Positions 1-9,645 of a stretch of DNA of 64,000 bases are shown piece after piece; the stretch's first letter is position 1, and each line of letters starts with the position of its first letter. The position numbers were made by a program, and so were the translations under genes. The notes below the pieces were generated by a model, which was not told the origin of the DNA, ran no database searches, and saw only the letters and a list, made by a program, of their open reading frames with translations. This DNA comes from Crocodylus rhombifer (lineage: Eukaryota > Chordata > Crocodylia > Crocodylidae): positions 736,412-800,411 of the forward strand of contig JAVSML010000028.1 of assembly GCA_038503035.1 (NCBI GenBank), given 5' to 3'.

Positions 1-1402
1 AGAAAAGCATGGAGTACTTTGTCTTTTTAACCTCAGTCTTCATAGGCAGGATCAGGTCCCACACTACTGCACCTGGCAGCATAGTTTGGGGAAGAGGTGA
101 ACAGCCAAGAGTGGTAAAAGAACATGTTAGGAATTATTGAGAAAAGCTGGATGTGTACAAGTCCATGGGGCCAGACACAATACACCCAAGGAGGCTGAGA
201 GAGTTGGCTGATGTGATTGCAGAGCATCTGGTCATTATCTCTGAAAACTCATGGCAAGGAAGACAGCAAATATAGCCCCACCTTTAAGAAAGGGAAGAAG
301 GAGGATCCAGGGAACTACAGCCTCACCTCAGTCCCCAGAAAAACCATGGAGCAGGTTCTCAAAGAATACATTTCTAAGAACTTGGAGAAAAAGGTGATTA
401 GGAACAGTCAGCATGGATTCAAGACATGCTTGACTAACCTGATTTCTTTCTATGATGAGATGAGTAGCTCTGTGGGTGCATGGAGAGATGTGGATGTGAT
501 GTGCCTTACCTTTAGCAAGGCTTTTGATATGGTATCCCACAACATTCTTGTAAGTAAGCTAAGGAAATATGGGTTCAATGAATGGACCGTAAGTTGGATA
601 GAAAGCTGTCTGGATCATGAGGCTCAGCAGATAGTAATCAGTGGCTCTTTATCTAGTTGGCAGCTAGTCTCAAGTGGTGTGCCCCAGGGATTGGTCCTGG
701 GGCTGGTTTTGTTCAATATCTTCATCAGCAATCTGGAAGATGGAAAGGAGTGCACCATCAGCAATTTTGCAGATGACACTAAGCTGAGGAGAGTAGTAGA
801 TATGCTGGAGGTAGGACTAGGATTCAAAGTAACCTATACAAATTGCAGTATCGGAACAGAAGATAGTTCATGAGATTCAATAAGGACAAGTGCAAAGTTC
901 TGCACTTAGGATGGAACAAACCCATGCACTGGTACAGGTTTGGGACTGACTGACTAAATAGCAGCTGAGCAGAAAAGGACCTAGGGGTTAGGGTGGACAG
1001 TAAGCTGAATATGAGCCAAAAATATGCCCTTTTTGTGAAGAAGACTAACAGCATACTAGGCTGCATTAGTAGGAGTGTTGCCAGCAGATTGAGGGAAGTG
1101 AGTGTTCCCCTCCTGTCGGCACCAGTGTGGCCACATCTGGAGTACTGTGTCTAGTTTTGGGCCCCCCACCACAGAAAGGATGTGGACAAATTTGGAGAGA
1201 TTCCACCAGAGGGCAATGAAACTGGCTAGGGGGTTGGGGCACATGAGGAGAGACTGAGGGAACTGGACTTACTTAGTCTGGAGAAGAAATTTAAGGGGAG
1301 ATTTAATAACAGCCTTCAATTATGAAAAGAGTACCAAAGAAGATGGAGCTACACTGTTCTTAGTGGTGGCAGATGACAAAACATGGAGCAATGAGCTCAA
1401 GT

Positions 1403-2055
1403 TCGACTGACCACAAGATAAACATGAGCCACCAGTGTGATGCCATGGCCGGCAAAGTAAACCAAACACTGGCATGGATCCACCAATGTATCTCAAGTAA
1501 AACCAGGGACAAAATCCTCCCCCTCTACTTGGCCTTATGGATGCCACAGCTGCACTGCTGCATCCAGTTTTGGGACTCCCCACTTCAGGAGGGATGTGGA
1601 TAAGCTTGAGAAAATCCAAAGAAGAGCCACCTGTATGATCAAAAGCTAAGAAAGCAAGCCTTACAGACCAAGAGGCTGAGGGACATGGGACTCTTCAGCC
1701 TGGAGAAGAGAAGGCTCAGGGGTGACTTGGTGGCAGCCTATGTGTATATAAGAGGGGTACATCAGGCCCTGGGAGAAAAGTTGTTCACCATAACAAAGTC
1801 TAACAGCCATAACCTCCTGGAAGACCAGTTTAGACTGGACATGAGGAAAAACTTCTTTACAGTCCGAGTGTCCAAGGTCTGGAATATACTCTACCCAGAG
1901 GTCATTCAAGCACCTACTATGGATTCATTCAAAAGGTGTTTGGGTGTCTGTTACTGAGATCATTTGATCCCAACCGACTTCCTGTCTATGGCAGGAGGCT
2001 GGACTCAGTTATCTCATGAGGTCCCTTCCAGCCCCTAATGTCTATGAAGTCTATG
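1403..2055 (+). mobile_element. CR1 LINE copy B, 5'-truncated, nested in copy A
   Basis: This segment switches to the CR1 subfamily seen at 3528-6127. It begins inside the reverse transcriptase C-terminal region (DHKINMSHQCDAMAGKVNQT) and continues through MGLFSLEKRRLRGDLVAAYV and MRKNFFTVRVSKVWN. It ends in the typical tail GTCTATGAAGTCTATGA. Copy A sequence (GAGCTCAAGTT, then TTTCAGCAAGAG) resumes directly after it. Insertion of a 5'-truncated, 3'-complete LINE into an older one explains the join. Confidence 0.85.
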
Positions 2056-2096
2056 AGTTTCAGCAAGAGAAGTTAGGTTAGATATTAGGACAAACA

Positions 2097-2320
2097 TTAG
2101 AATAATAGAATCATAAAAAGTTAGGGTTGGCAAGGACCACAGGAGGTCATCTAGTCCAACCTCCAAAGCAGGAGGATCCCCTATTATGTCATCCCAGCCA
2201 AGGCTACTTAGGTCTTAAAAACCTCCAAGGATGGAGAGTCCACAACCTCTCTGGATAACCTGTTCCAATGTTTTACTACCCTCCTGGTGGAAGAGTTGTG
2301 TGCTCCTAGGGAAAGCACAC
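2097..2320 (-). mobile_element. CR1 LINE copy C 3' end, reverse orientation, nested in copy A
   Basis: The reverse complement is a CR1 3' terminus. On the + strand it appears as AATCATAAAAAGTTAGGGTT, then GGTCATCTAGTCCAACCTCC and TGGAGAGTCCACAACCTC. Copy A sequence flanks it on both sides (ATTAGGACAAAC to the left, AACTTACTAGGAGTGTAATA to the right). The fragment together with the 3' end of copy A at 2321-2545 forms an imperfect inverted repeat. Confidence 0.85.
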
Positions 2321-2545
2321 AAAACTTACTAGGAGTGTAATAAAGCATTGGAACAGCCTGCACAGAGAAATTGTGGAATCTCCATCCTTAGAGGTTTTTA
2401 AGACCTGGGTTGATAAAGCCTTGGCTGGGATAATATAGTTGGGGATGGTCCTGCTTTGAGCAAGGGGTTGAACTAGATGACCTCCTGAGGTCCCTTCCCT
2501 CCTGAGGTCCAACCCTACTTTTCTGCAATTCACTGATTTATTTTA

Positions 2546-3385
2546 GAATATTACCAAGGACTGGCAAAATGCAGGTAGTTTAATAGTTTGGGTTTTGTTT
2601 TTATTGGCACCTAGAACTCCCAAGTTAAGTATTTTTTCTTACAAAAGAGTTTGGAACAGGTTTCAATGTAGATCAAAGTTAAACTCTTCCCTAATTGTTT
2701 TAGCTTTGTAACATTAAGCCTGCTGGGCATTTTGCATGGTCCTATTGTATTTAGCTGATCTGTGAAAGAGCAGCTTTGCATGAATTATATTTGCCATGTT
2801 TTAGGAAGGCTTTACAAATTGTCAAATCCAGGTTAGGCCTTTTCAGGAAGCTCTTTAATCCTTAAACATTTGCATAATGATCTCACTGCTGTAATTTTTT
2901 TATGTGATACTATATATAGGAACTATTGCTGAATATTTTAGATTAATAAAATTAGGAGGATGATGAGCTCTAAAATGGACTTTGCCATCTTTCAGGACTG
3001 AAACTAACATGTATTTCAACATATTAAATTTGTGGGACAAAATCCATCCCTGGTGTAACCTCACTGAAATCAGTGGAGTTAAATCAGATATGGATTTGGC
3101 TTATGGTGCTTAAATATTGAACAGCTCAAATTCAGAGTTCTAAATGAGGAGCCAGATTCTGGTGAAGAGACTTAGCTAAATAGTAAAAAATCCATTATAG
3201 TGGAATTCCGGTAAGATAATACCCTTATCTGACACTTTGATTAAAACATGATAATCATTTGGAAATTCTGAAGCAATTAGATGACATAAAGAAGGCAAAG
3301 TTGATTCTTTGAATACTTGACGTGAACAATAGGAGCGATCAGTCTCTGGTTTTGAAGTACAAATTGTTAACCTGAGGAGCACGGC
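2546..3385. other. FSHR intron 1 sequence, mostly AT-rich
   Basis: No gene is seen. The segment at about 3036-3110 (TCCCTGGTGTAACCTCACTG, CAGTGGAGTTAAATCAG) resembles an old dispersed amniote repeat also hinted at near 9794, 13430 and 50690. The rest shows no structure I can name. Confidence 0.5.
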
Positions 3386-3418
3386 TACCTGGTTGATCCT
3401 GCCAGTAGCATATACTTG
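3386..3418 (+). rRNA. 18S rRNA 5'-end fragment (pseudogene piece)
   Basis: The sequence opens with TACCTGGTTGATCCTGCCAG and continues TAGCATATACTTG, which are nucleotides 1 to about 33 of eukaryotic 18S rRNA with one change (GCTTG to ACTTG). It starts exactly at the mature 18S 5' terminus and then stops, joining antisense 28S sequence. It cannot be a working rRNA gene. The + orientation is the same as that of the CR1 downstream. Confidence 0.92.
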
Positions 3419-3527
3419 ACTCGCACACATGTTAGACTCCTTGGTCCATGTTTCAAGATGGGTCTGACATCGCCGCAGACCCCGGGCGCCTGGCATGGCC
3501 CCCCCCGCCCGGCGGCGCGACCAGCAT
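3418..3527 (-). rRNA. 28S rRNA antisense fragment (pseudogene piece)
   Basis: On the + strand this reads GACTCGCACACATGTTAGAC, TCCTTGGTCCATGTTTCAAG, ATGGGTC, then GACATCGCCGCAGACCCC. This is the complement of the 28S rRNA region around the conserved site targeted by standard D1/D2 reverse primers. About 11 bases present in normal 28S (GGGTGGGTAGC in this orientation) are missing after ATGGGTC. Differences from intact 28S lie mainly at CpG sites (CG to CA or TG). The part after about 3490 is GC-rich and less certain, and the join to CR1 lies near 3525-3535. Confidence 0.85.
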
Positions 3528-4436
3528 GGACAGCTAGAGACCCTCTGGGTAAAAATTCATGGGGAATACGGCACAGGGGACACAACGGTGGGAGTCTACT
3601 ACAGACCTCCCACTCAAAGTCCTGAGCTTGACCAGGAGTTCGCCCGGGAACTGACTGAGGCCGCTTGCTCCAGGACCTTGGTTGTCATGGGTGACTTCAA
3701 TTACCCGGACATCTCGTGGGAATATCACTCAGCAAAATCCAAGCGGTCACAAAGCTTTTTCTCATGCGTGGATGACCTCTACCTGACTCCAGAAGTCTAT
3801 GGGCCAACAAGAGGCAAAGCACTGCTCGACCTGGTACTTGCTACGGGGGACGACCTAATCAGCGACCTAGTGCTCGATGGGAAGCTGGGTGACAGTGACC
3901 ACGAGCTGATCACCTTCACCATCTGCCGTAAAGCTGGCAAGTCAGTCAGCAACACAGAAGTCCTTGACTTCAGAAAAGCCAACTTTGACAAGCTCAAGAG
4001 GCTTGTTGGTCAGGCCCTTAGGGACCATGACCCCAGGGAGATGGGAGTTCGAGAAGAGTGGTTGCTTCTCAAGGAAGCGATTCTCAATGCACAAGCTAAA
4101 TCTATTCCAACACAGAGGAAAGGCAGCAAGAAGGCACAGCAGCCCTCCTGGCTCTCCAGGGACCTAGCAGACCTCCTGCGGCTAAAAAGGAAAGCCTACA
4201 AAGGATGGAGGATGGGATTCACCTCCAAGGAGAATTATTCTGCACTGGTCCAGTCCTGCAGGGAGCAAACCAGGAAAACCAAGGCTGCAACTGAACTCCA
4301 AGTAGCTTCAAGCATCAAGGACAACAAAAAGTCCTTTTTCAGATATGTAGGGAGCCGGAGGAAAAGCAAGGGCAATGTTGGACCCCTGCTAAACCAGATG
4401 GGGCAACTGACACTCAGGAAAAAGCCAACCTATTAA
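3528..4436 (+). pseudogene. CR1 ORF2 N-terminal part: apurinic-type endonuclease domain (5'-truncated)
   Basis: Encodes the C-terminal half of the CR1 endonuclease, which nicks target DNA to prime reverse transcription. Visible motifs are GDTTVGVYYRPP, MGDFNYPDISW at about 3687-3719 and the catalytic GDSDHELITF near 3888-3917. A linker rich in basic residues follows (DLLRLKRKAYKGWR). The frame upstream of 3528 is rRNA-derived, so any start codon there is accidental. The frame stops at 4436 because about one base has been lost or gained near 4402-4414. In the other frame the expected linker EKANLLNRYFASVF continues without a break into the next ORF. Confidence 0.9.
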
Positions 4437-4480
4437 ATAGGTACTTTGCATCAGTCTTTCATCAGTCCCATAGGACGCCC

Positions 4481-6034
4481 ATGCCTGCTATGGGACAGGG
4501 AGATCCGGGTGATGGGGATCCCCTACCCTCCATAAATGCTGACCTCGTGAAGGAACACCTTGAGAAGCTGGATACCTTTAAGTCAGCCGGCCCTGACAAT
4601 CTGCACCCCAGGGTACTCAAGGAGCTGGCGAGCGTCATAGCCCAGCCCCTGGCACGGATCTTTGAAAACTCCTGGCACTCTGGTGTATTGCCTGAAGACT
4701 GGAAGAAGGCCAATGTGGTGCCGATCTTCAAGAAAGGGAGAAGAGTGGATCCGGCTAACTACAGGCCCATTAGCCTGACTTCTATCCTGGGGAAGATCTT
4801 TGAAATGTTTATTAAGGAGGCCATCCTTGATGGACTGGCCCAGGCTAACATTCTAAGGGATAGCCAGCAGGGGTTTGTTGCGGGTAGGTCTTGTTTAACC
4901 AATCTCATTTCCTGCTATGACCGGGTGACCTATCACCTGGACGAGGGAGAAGAGATTGATGTCATATATCTTGACTTCAAAAAAGCTTTTGATCTGGTAT
5001 CCCATGATCACCTCTTGGCCAAACTGCCCAGTTGCGGCCTCGGCTCCACCACAATCCGCTGGCTGGGAAACTGGCTCCGTGGTCGGACCCAGAGGGTTGT
5101 AATCGATGGCAGTCACTCATCGTGGTGCCCTGTGACCAGTGGGGTCCCTCAAGGCTCTGTCCTTGGACCCATACTGTTCAACATCTTCATTAATGGTGTG
5201 GACATTGGAGTCAGGAGTGGACTGGTCAAGTTCGCCGATGACACCAAACTTTGGGGCAAAGCATCCACGCCAGAAGATAGGCGGGTGATCCAGGCTGACC
5301 TGGACAAGCTCAGCAAATGGGCGGATGAGAACCTGATGGTGTTTAACACCGAAAAATGCAAGGTTCTCCACCTTGGGAGGAAAAACCTGCAGCATCCTTA
5401 TAGGCTCGGCAGTGCTACGTTGCATAGCACTACAGAAGAAAGAGACTTGGGGGTCATCATTGACCACAAGATGGACATGAGCCTGCAATGCGATGCTGTG
5501 GCTAATAAAGCAACCAAAACGCTGGCTTGCATCCATAGATGCTTCTCGAGCAAATCCTGGGACCTCATTCTCCCCTTGTACTCGGCCTTGGTGAGGCCGC
5601 AGCTGGAGTACTGCGTCCAGTTTTGGGCTCCACAATTCAAAAAGGATGTGGAGAAGCTTGAGAGAGTCCAGAGGAGAGCCACACGCATGATCAGAGGTCA
5701 GGAAAACAGATCTTACGATGATAGGCTGAGAGCCATGGGACTCTTTAGCCTGGAAAAGCGTAGGCTCAAGGGTGATCTGATGGCCACCTATAAGTTTATC
5801 AGGGGTGACCACAAGGATCTGGGGGAACGTTTGTTCACCAGAGCTCCCCAAGGGATGACTAGGTCGAACGGTCACAAACTCCTGCAAGACCATTTCAGGC
5901 TGGACATAAGGAAGAATTTCTTTACTGTCCGAGCCCCCAAGGTCTGGAACAGTCTGCCAGCGGAGGTGGTTCAAGCACCTAGATTGAACACCTTCAAGAG
6001 TAAATTGGATGCTTATCTTGCTGGGATCCTATGA
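4481..6034 (+). pseudogene. CR1 ORF2 C-terminal part: reverse transcriptase (517 codons open)
   Basis: An uninterrupted reverse transcriptase frame. Landmarks in order are FKKGRRVDPANYRPISLTSI, DSQQGFVAGRSCLTNLI, YLDFKKAFDLVSHDHL (first catalytic Asp codon at 4973), SGVPQGSVLGPILFNIF, FADDTKLWG (catalytic pair at about 5231-5242), and the CR1 C-terminal region LFSLEKRRLKGDL and RKNFFTVRAPKVWNSLP. The ATG at 4481 is internal to the original ORF2, because the frame is open upstream to the frameshift near 4405. A full-length CR1 ORF2 would be one protein. Confidence 0.93.
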
Positions 6035-6127
6035 CCCCAGCTGACTTCCTGCCCTTTGGGCAGGGGGCTGGACTCGATGATCTCCCAAGGTCCCTTCCAG
6101 CCCTGATGTCTATGAAATCTATGAAAA

Positions 6128-6745
6128 GGTAGATCTGTATTTCAGTGATATACAGCAGTTGATATCGACTGAAGTTCCTTTTTCTAGCACTGTGCAGATG
6201 TTAAGATAAGGCTATGTAAATGGAATTAAAAGAAAGCACATTCAAAACAACCATTCTTCACTCTGAGATGATAAAAGTAAGGAATCATCTGCCAGACAAG
6301 GTTGCTGAGGTTAGAACTGTCTGGTAATTGAAGAAACAATTAGGCATCATTCCTGAGCAGAAACTGGCTGAGAAACAGAATTGTTTGGTAAGATATCTGA
6401 AAGTTTTACAGGTGTCTTCTTGAGAAAGAAATAAGTGGCTAGTGTCTTATTTATTATATAAATTGGCCTGTCTTGAAAGGGTTTGATTTTGACATTTTTG
6501 TTCAACAAGTGTAGAAATAAGGCCCAGTCCATTATGTTCTGTAATGTTTATTCTCTCCATGTTGTGGCTAGTTGTTTTGACTTCTAATCATAGTGGCATA
6601 TCTGTCAAGTGCCGTTTCACCTGATAAGGAAGTACTTTGAACAAAAACAATTATCTGGATTTTGTAATATCTATAAATGCAGGAACTTGTTCAAGAGTTC
6701 TGTTTATCAGGATAACTTATTATGTCTCCAAGAACATTTATGGAG
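6128..6745. other. FSHR intron 1 sequence without recognised features
   Basis: AT-rich sequence after the CR1 tail. I see no coding region, repeat end or RNA gene in it. Confidence 0.5.
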
Positions 6746-6890
6746 GCTATAGATGTGCTCATTCACATTCTAATTAGAATGCATTGGAGCAGATTCAATT
6801 AATGAAGTCTGCTCCACATTCTAATTAGAACGTTCCGGTGTTGCCTCACTGTCACATGTATTAAGCCCCTACACATTTCAGAATGGCCCC
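6746..6890. repeat. MITE fragment sharing a core with the elements at 53.5 and 54.8 kb
   Basis: Contains TGGAGCAGATTCAATTAATG and AAGTCTGCTCC, flanked by ACATTCTAATTAGAA. The core GATTCAATTAATTxAGTCTG recurs at 53665-53695 and at 55085-55115 inside MITEs with clear ends. The ends here are unclear and an assembly gap follows. Confidence 0.55.
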
Positions 6891-6898
6891 TGGGCCTC

Positions 6899-6908
6899 NN
6901 NNNNNNNN
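6899..6908. other. assembly gap (10 N)
   Basis: Ten N bases, so sequence continuity across this point is not assured. The true distance may differ from ten bases. Confidence 0.99.
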
Positions 6909-7620
6909 GGTAAAGAGCACCCAAGGGGGCCAGGCAGGGAACAGGGAGCAGGGACAGGAAAGCGGTACTCACCTACTTCTGCCACCACCATCCCAGCTGC
7001 CCTGTGACTAGTCAAAAGCTTTAGGGCTGCTCCTGCCCCACTCCAGCTAGGGCTCCAGGAAGTGGTTGTGTATGTGCTAAGATTCACCAGGGACAGTGCC
7101 ATTGGGGGGGGTGGGGAGGAGGGAGTCCCTCTTTCCTTCTCTTTGCCTGGTTTCCCCTCCTTCTCATTGTCCTCCACCAGCTTAAGTTTCCAGCCATGTC
7201 TCCTCACCCCATTCCCTGGGAGGCAGCACCAGTGGCATCTCCTGTACCCCTCTTTTCTTAATCTTGGATCCACCCAGGGATAGGATGGGTAGGGAATGAC
7301 TTGGACCTTTCTTTCATCATATAGCTGCATCAGACAGTGGCACAAAAGTGTATACTCCCCATGTAACACTGAAATGTACAAATAGGAAATCAAGTCTCCT
7401 GAGTAATATTCATTCTCCTGAGCTGCTCTGGAGACTCTATGATAGGGTCCTGCATCTTACCTTTTCCAGATAGTTAGTTCCTCCTCTAATTCTTAGGCTT
7501 TACAGATATCATCTTAGATGGTAAATTCATCAGAGCAAGCATTGTCTTGGTATCTGAGACTTTTGAACATAATTGTGACATAAGTAATGAATAATCAGTG
7601 TCTACTTTCTCTTATTGCAG
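6909..7620. other. 3' part of FSHR intron 1
   Basis: Contains a pyrimidine-rich stretch at about 7125-7190 and a purine-rich one at 7090-7115. It ends with the exon 2 acceptor tract TACTTTCTCTTATTGCAG. No coding region is seen besides the exon that follows. Confidence 0.6.
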
Positions 7621-7692
7621 GAGATTTGTCCTCACCAAGGTGAGAGTCATTCCAAAAGGAGCTTTCACAGGACTGGCCGATTTAGAGAAAAT
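7621..7692 (+). CDS. FSHR: FSHR exon 2 (leucine-rich repeat of the hormone-binding ectodomain)
   Basis: This 72 bp exon encodes [15 protein letters not shown] followed by TGLADLEK, which matches the first leucine-rich repeat of the follicle-stimulating hormone receptor. FSHR is a gonadal G-protein-coupled receptor whose extracellular repeats bind FSH. The exon is preceded by a pyrimidine tract ending in TTATTGCAG and followed by GTATGT. It opens with one base completing a codon and closes with two bases (AT) of the next, the same phase as the two exons further right. The reading frame is open. The related LH receptor reads quite differently here, so FSHR is preferred. Exon 1, with the signal peptide, is not in the window. 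The exon length equals that known for mammalian FSHR exon 2. Confidence 0.93.
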
Positions 7693-8359
7693 GTATGTAT
7701 TGGTGGTTGTTTGTTGGTTTGTTTTCTAAATAATGTGTTTGGTTGTGTTTGCTATTATTGCCCTTTTTTTGTAAGAAGGCCACTAATGCTCTATGCTACA
7801 GAAGTATGTTTTCCATCTTCTCAAATTTCTGTTAAAAAAGGAAGAAACACAAAAAGATAGCTAATACTCCAAAGGAATATTGTCACACATACATCTGGAT
7901 GGAACACCTGGGCAAGGTTTAGCTCAGCATCCAGTGTCAGGATAATTAACAAGGAAAATGTCAGCAGTAAACTCTGTAGGAATCTGATTAAATCTGAGAA
8001 CTGTGTGCTTTGCTACAGTATGTCAACTAGGAATCCAGGAGGGGAACACCACCAGTCAGAACCATAGGTCAGCCAACTGTCATTTCAGCAATGAATAACT
8101 GAGCCAGTTTTCATTTTCATGTATGTTTGGAGGAGACCAGCTTTTTACTGATTGTGTTGGGATTTCCAAAGCCACCTAAAGATTTTATACATCTATTGCC
8201 CATTAATGTCTGTGCTTAAATCTGATGATGAATACATAGGTATAATTATAGATATATGTGTATATTTGGCAAACTGTATTTGTAACACACTTACCACTGC
8301 ACATCACCAATGTAGTACACTGCTCCACAGTTGGAGAAAAAGAAATAATTGTCTATTTA
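7693..8359. other. start of FSHR intron 2
   Basis: Begins with the splice donor GTATGT. Mostly AT-rich, with no gene or classified repeat seen. Confidence 0.6.
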
Positions 8360-8559
8360 AGGGGTTCCCAAACTGTGGGGTACACAAGACATCTCTAGGG
8401 GTACACAAGTGAAATTGTATAATGGAGGATTTAAGTTTCATTACAATAATAATTGGCATTTAAGGGGTTGAAATATAAAACATATGCTAGTAGGGGTACA
8501 CAGGCAGCTGGCAAATCTGGAAGGGGGTATGCAATAAGAAAATTATTTGGAAACTGTGG
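8360..8559. mobile_element. short non-autonomous hAT-like element
   Basis: Starts AGGGGTTCCCAAACTGTGGG and ends TTATTTGGAAACTGTGG, the inverted 'TTCCCAAACTGTGG' type of terminus common in hAT families. Flanking 8-mers TCTATTTA (8352-8359) and TCTATTCC (8560-8567) agree at six of eight positions, consistent with an old target duplication. There is no coding capacity. Internal copies of GGGGTACACA are present. Confidence 0.7.
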
Positions 8560-8590
8560 TCTATTCCATATTTCATTAGATTCACTCATC

Positions 8591-9368
8591 AGGGCTAAGT
8601 ACAAACAGTCAAAAAGCCCAAGACTGAATCAATTCAGTCTTTGTGGGTTAGTCTAAACTGCACAGATTAAATTGAAACAAAAGTGAACAGACATTTATCT
8701 TTGACTCAGGAAATGCAGCCACATGCCTGCAGTGGCTCAGGCCAGAAGGCTGGGGGTGCTAGAGCACAGCTCTCTGGTTGTGTGTTCACTTCCTCTTCCT
8801 GTTGCTCCCAAGGCCTCTGGGATTTGCAGTCCAGAATTACAACAGCAGGATTCTACAGGGTTGCTATTCCTGCAGTCCAGAGTTGCAACCAGCAGTAAGT
8901 TTGAGCCAGGGAAAGGGTGTTTAACCCCTATCCCTGGCCCCAGGCCCCCCAGCCAGGGTTTGCCTGGTGGGGGCAGTCCCCCCCTGCAGACTGGGCGGCA
9001 TCCCCAGCTGAGCTTGCCCCCCCTGCATCCCCCTTGTCAGCCAGCCCTCACTGCTCTAGTTAGGGAGCAGAGGGGCAGGGCCAGCCCTGCTGTCTGGAGC
9101 AGACAAAGCAGCACAACCCAAGGCTGGAAAGCATGCTGGGTTGCTGGGGGGCTGTGATTTAACTTGAACCAAGAAGGGGTTCTGGGACCAAAGTTTCATA
9201 AACCAGTTTGACCTGAATCAATTAAGTCTGATACTACATTCAATCACATTTATCTTGTTTCAATCACTTTGAAGCTGGTTTATGTGCACTGAGCTTCTGT
9301 TCTGTTACAGGTTTCTACCAGTTTTTGATCACTTAAACTGGTTTATGTATAACTTCTGTCTCTAGCCT
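8591..9368 (+). mobile_element. family A TIR element, copy 1 (decayed)
   Basis: The left side (AGTCAAAAAGCCCAAGACTG, CACATGCCTGCAGTGGCTCA) and the right side (AAACTGGTTTATGTATAACT, TCTGTCTCTAGCC) match the elements at 32206 and 51614. The internal sequence is GC-rich and non-coding. The ends correspond to the consensus GGCTAGGGACAGACATT in inverted orientation but are mutated. Confidence 0.75.
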
Positions 9369-9645
9369 ATAAGACCAGAAGGGACATCTCTAGTTGGACC
9401 TACTAAAGGACACAAGTCATAGGACTTCCCCAAATTAACTCCAGTTTAAGTAAGAGCATATCTTTTAGAAAAATAGCCAGTCAATATTTTAAGCATTCTA
9501 ATGATGAAAAATCCATCACAATCCTTACTTAGTAAGTTGTTCCACTGCTTAGTATACCCACTGTTAAGAACTTGCCTTGTATTTCTGTGCACTTCAGTGC
9601 AATTAGGTCCTTCACATTTTTTTTCGAAGCATAGATGGGACACCC
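9369..9645 (-). mobile_element. ancient CR1/L3-like LINE 3' fragment
   Basis: Reads on the + strand as AAGACCAGAAGGGACATCTC, GGACTTCCCCAAATTAACTC, GATGAAAAATCCATCACAAT and AGTAAGTTGTTCCACTGCTT. This is the pattern of a reverse-strand CR1 3' region at high divergence. It abuts family A copy 1. Confidence 0.7.

Larger units (their letters stand above)
1..2545 (+). mobile_element. CR1 LINE copy A, reverse transcriptase part, host of two later CR1 insertions
   Basis: A decayed CR1 non-LTR retrotransposon that runs in from the left edge. A readable stretch at 217-873 carries reverse transcriptase landmarks: FKKGKKEDPGNYSLTS, NSQHGF, FSKAFDMVSH, SGVPQG and the catalytic FADD at about 765-776. Stops and frameshifts follow. 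The 3' part ends with TTGAACTAGATGACCTCCTG and a GATT-type tail near 2545. The copy is split into three pieces (1-1402, 2056-2096, 2321-2545) by two inserted CR1 fragments. The same subfamily recurs at 59130-60548, which allows the pieces to be aligned across the breaks. Confidence 0.9.
3528..6127 (+). mobile_element. CR1 LINE copy D, young, endonuclease plus reverse transcriptase
   Basis: A relatively intact CR1 retrotransposon lacking ORF1 and the start of the endonuclease. It begins in the endonuclease near ETLWVKIHGEYG, runs through a complete reverse transcriptase, and ends with GGGCTGGACTCGATGATCTC, CCAGCCCTGATG and a TCTATGAAATCTATGAAA tail. It is joined on its 5' side to rRNA-derived sequence. 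The long open frames show it is younger than the other CR1 copies here. Confidence 0.95.

Noticed and set aside
3386..3527. A working rRNA gene
   Set aside because: Only 33 bases of 18S and an inverted, deleted piece of 28S are present, with CpG decay.
3416..3625. Short + frame starting in the rRNA-derived segment as a gene
   Set aside because: It spans the antisense 28S fragment and the CR1 junction, and the reading is accidental.
5117..5974. 285-codon frame on the reverse strand of the young CR1
   Set aside because: It is a shadow of the reverse transcriptase frame on the + strand and has no recognisable domain.
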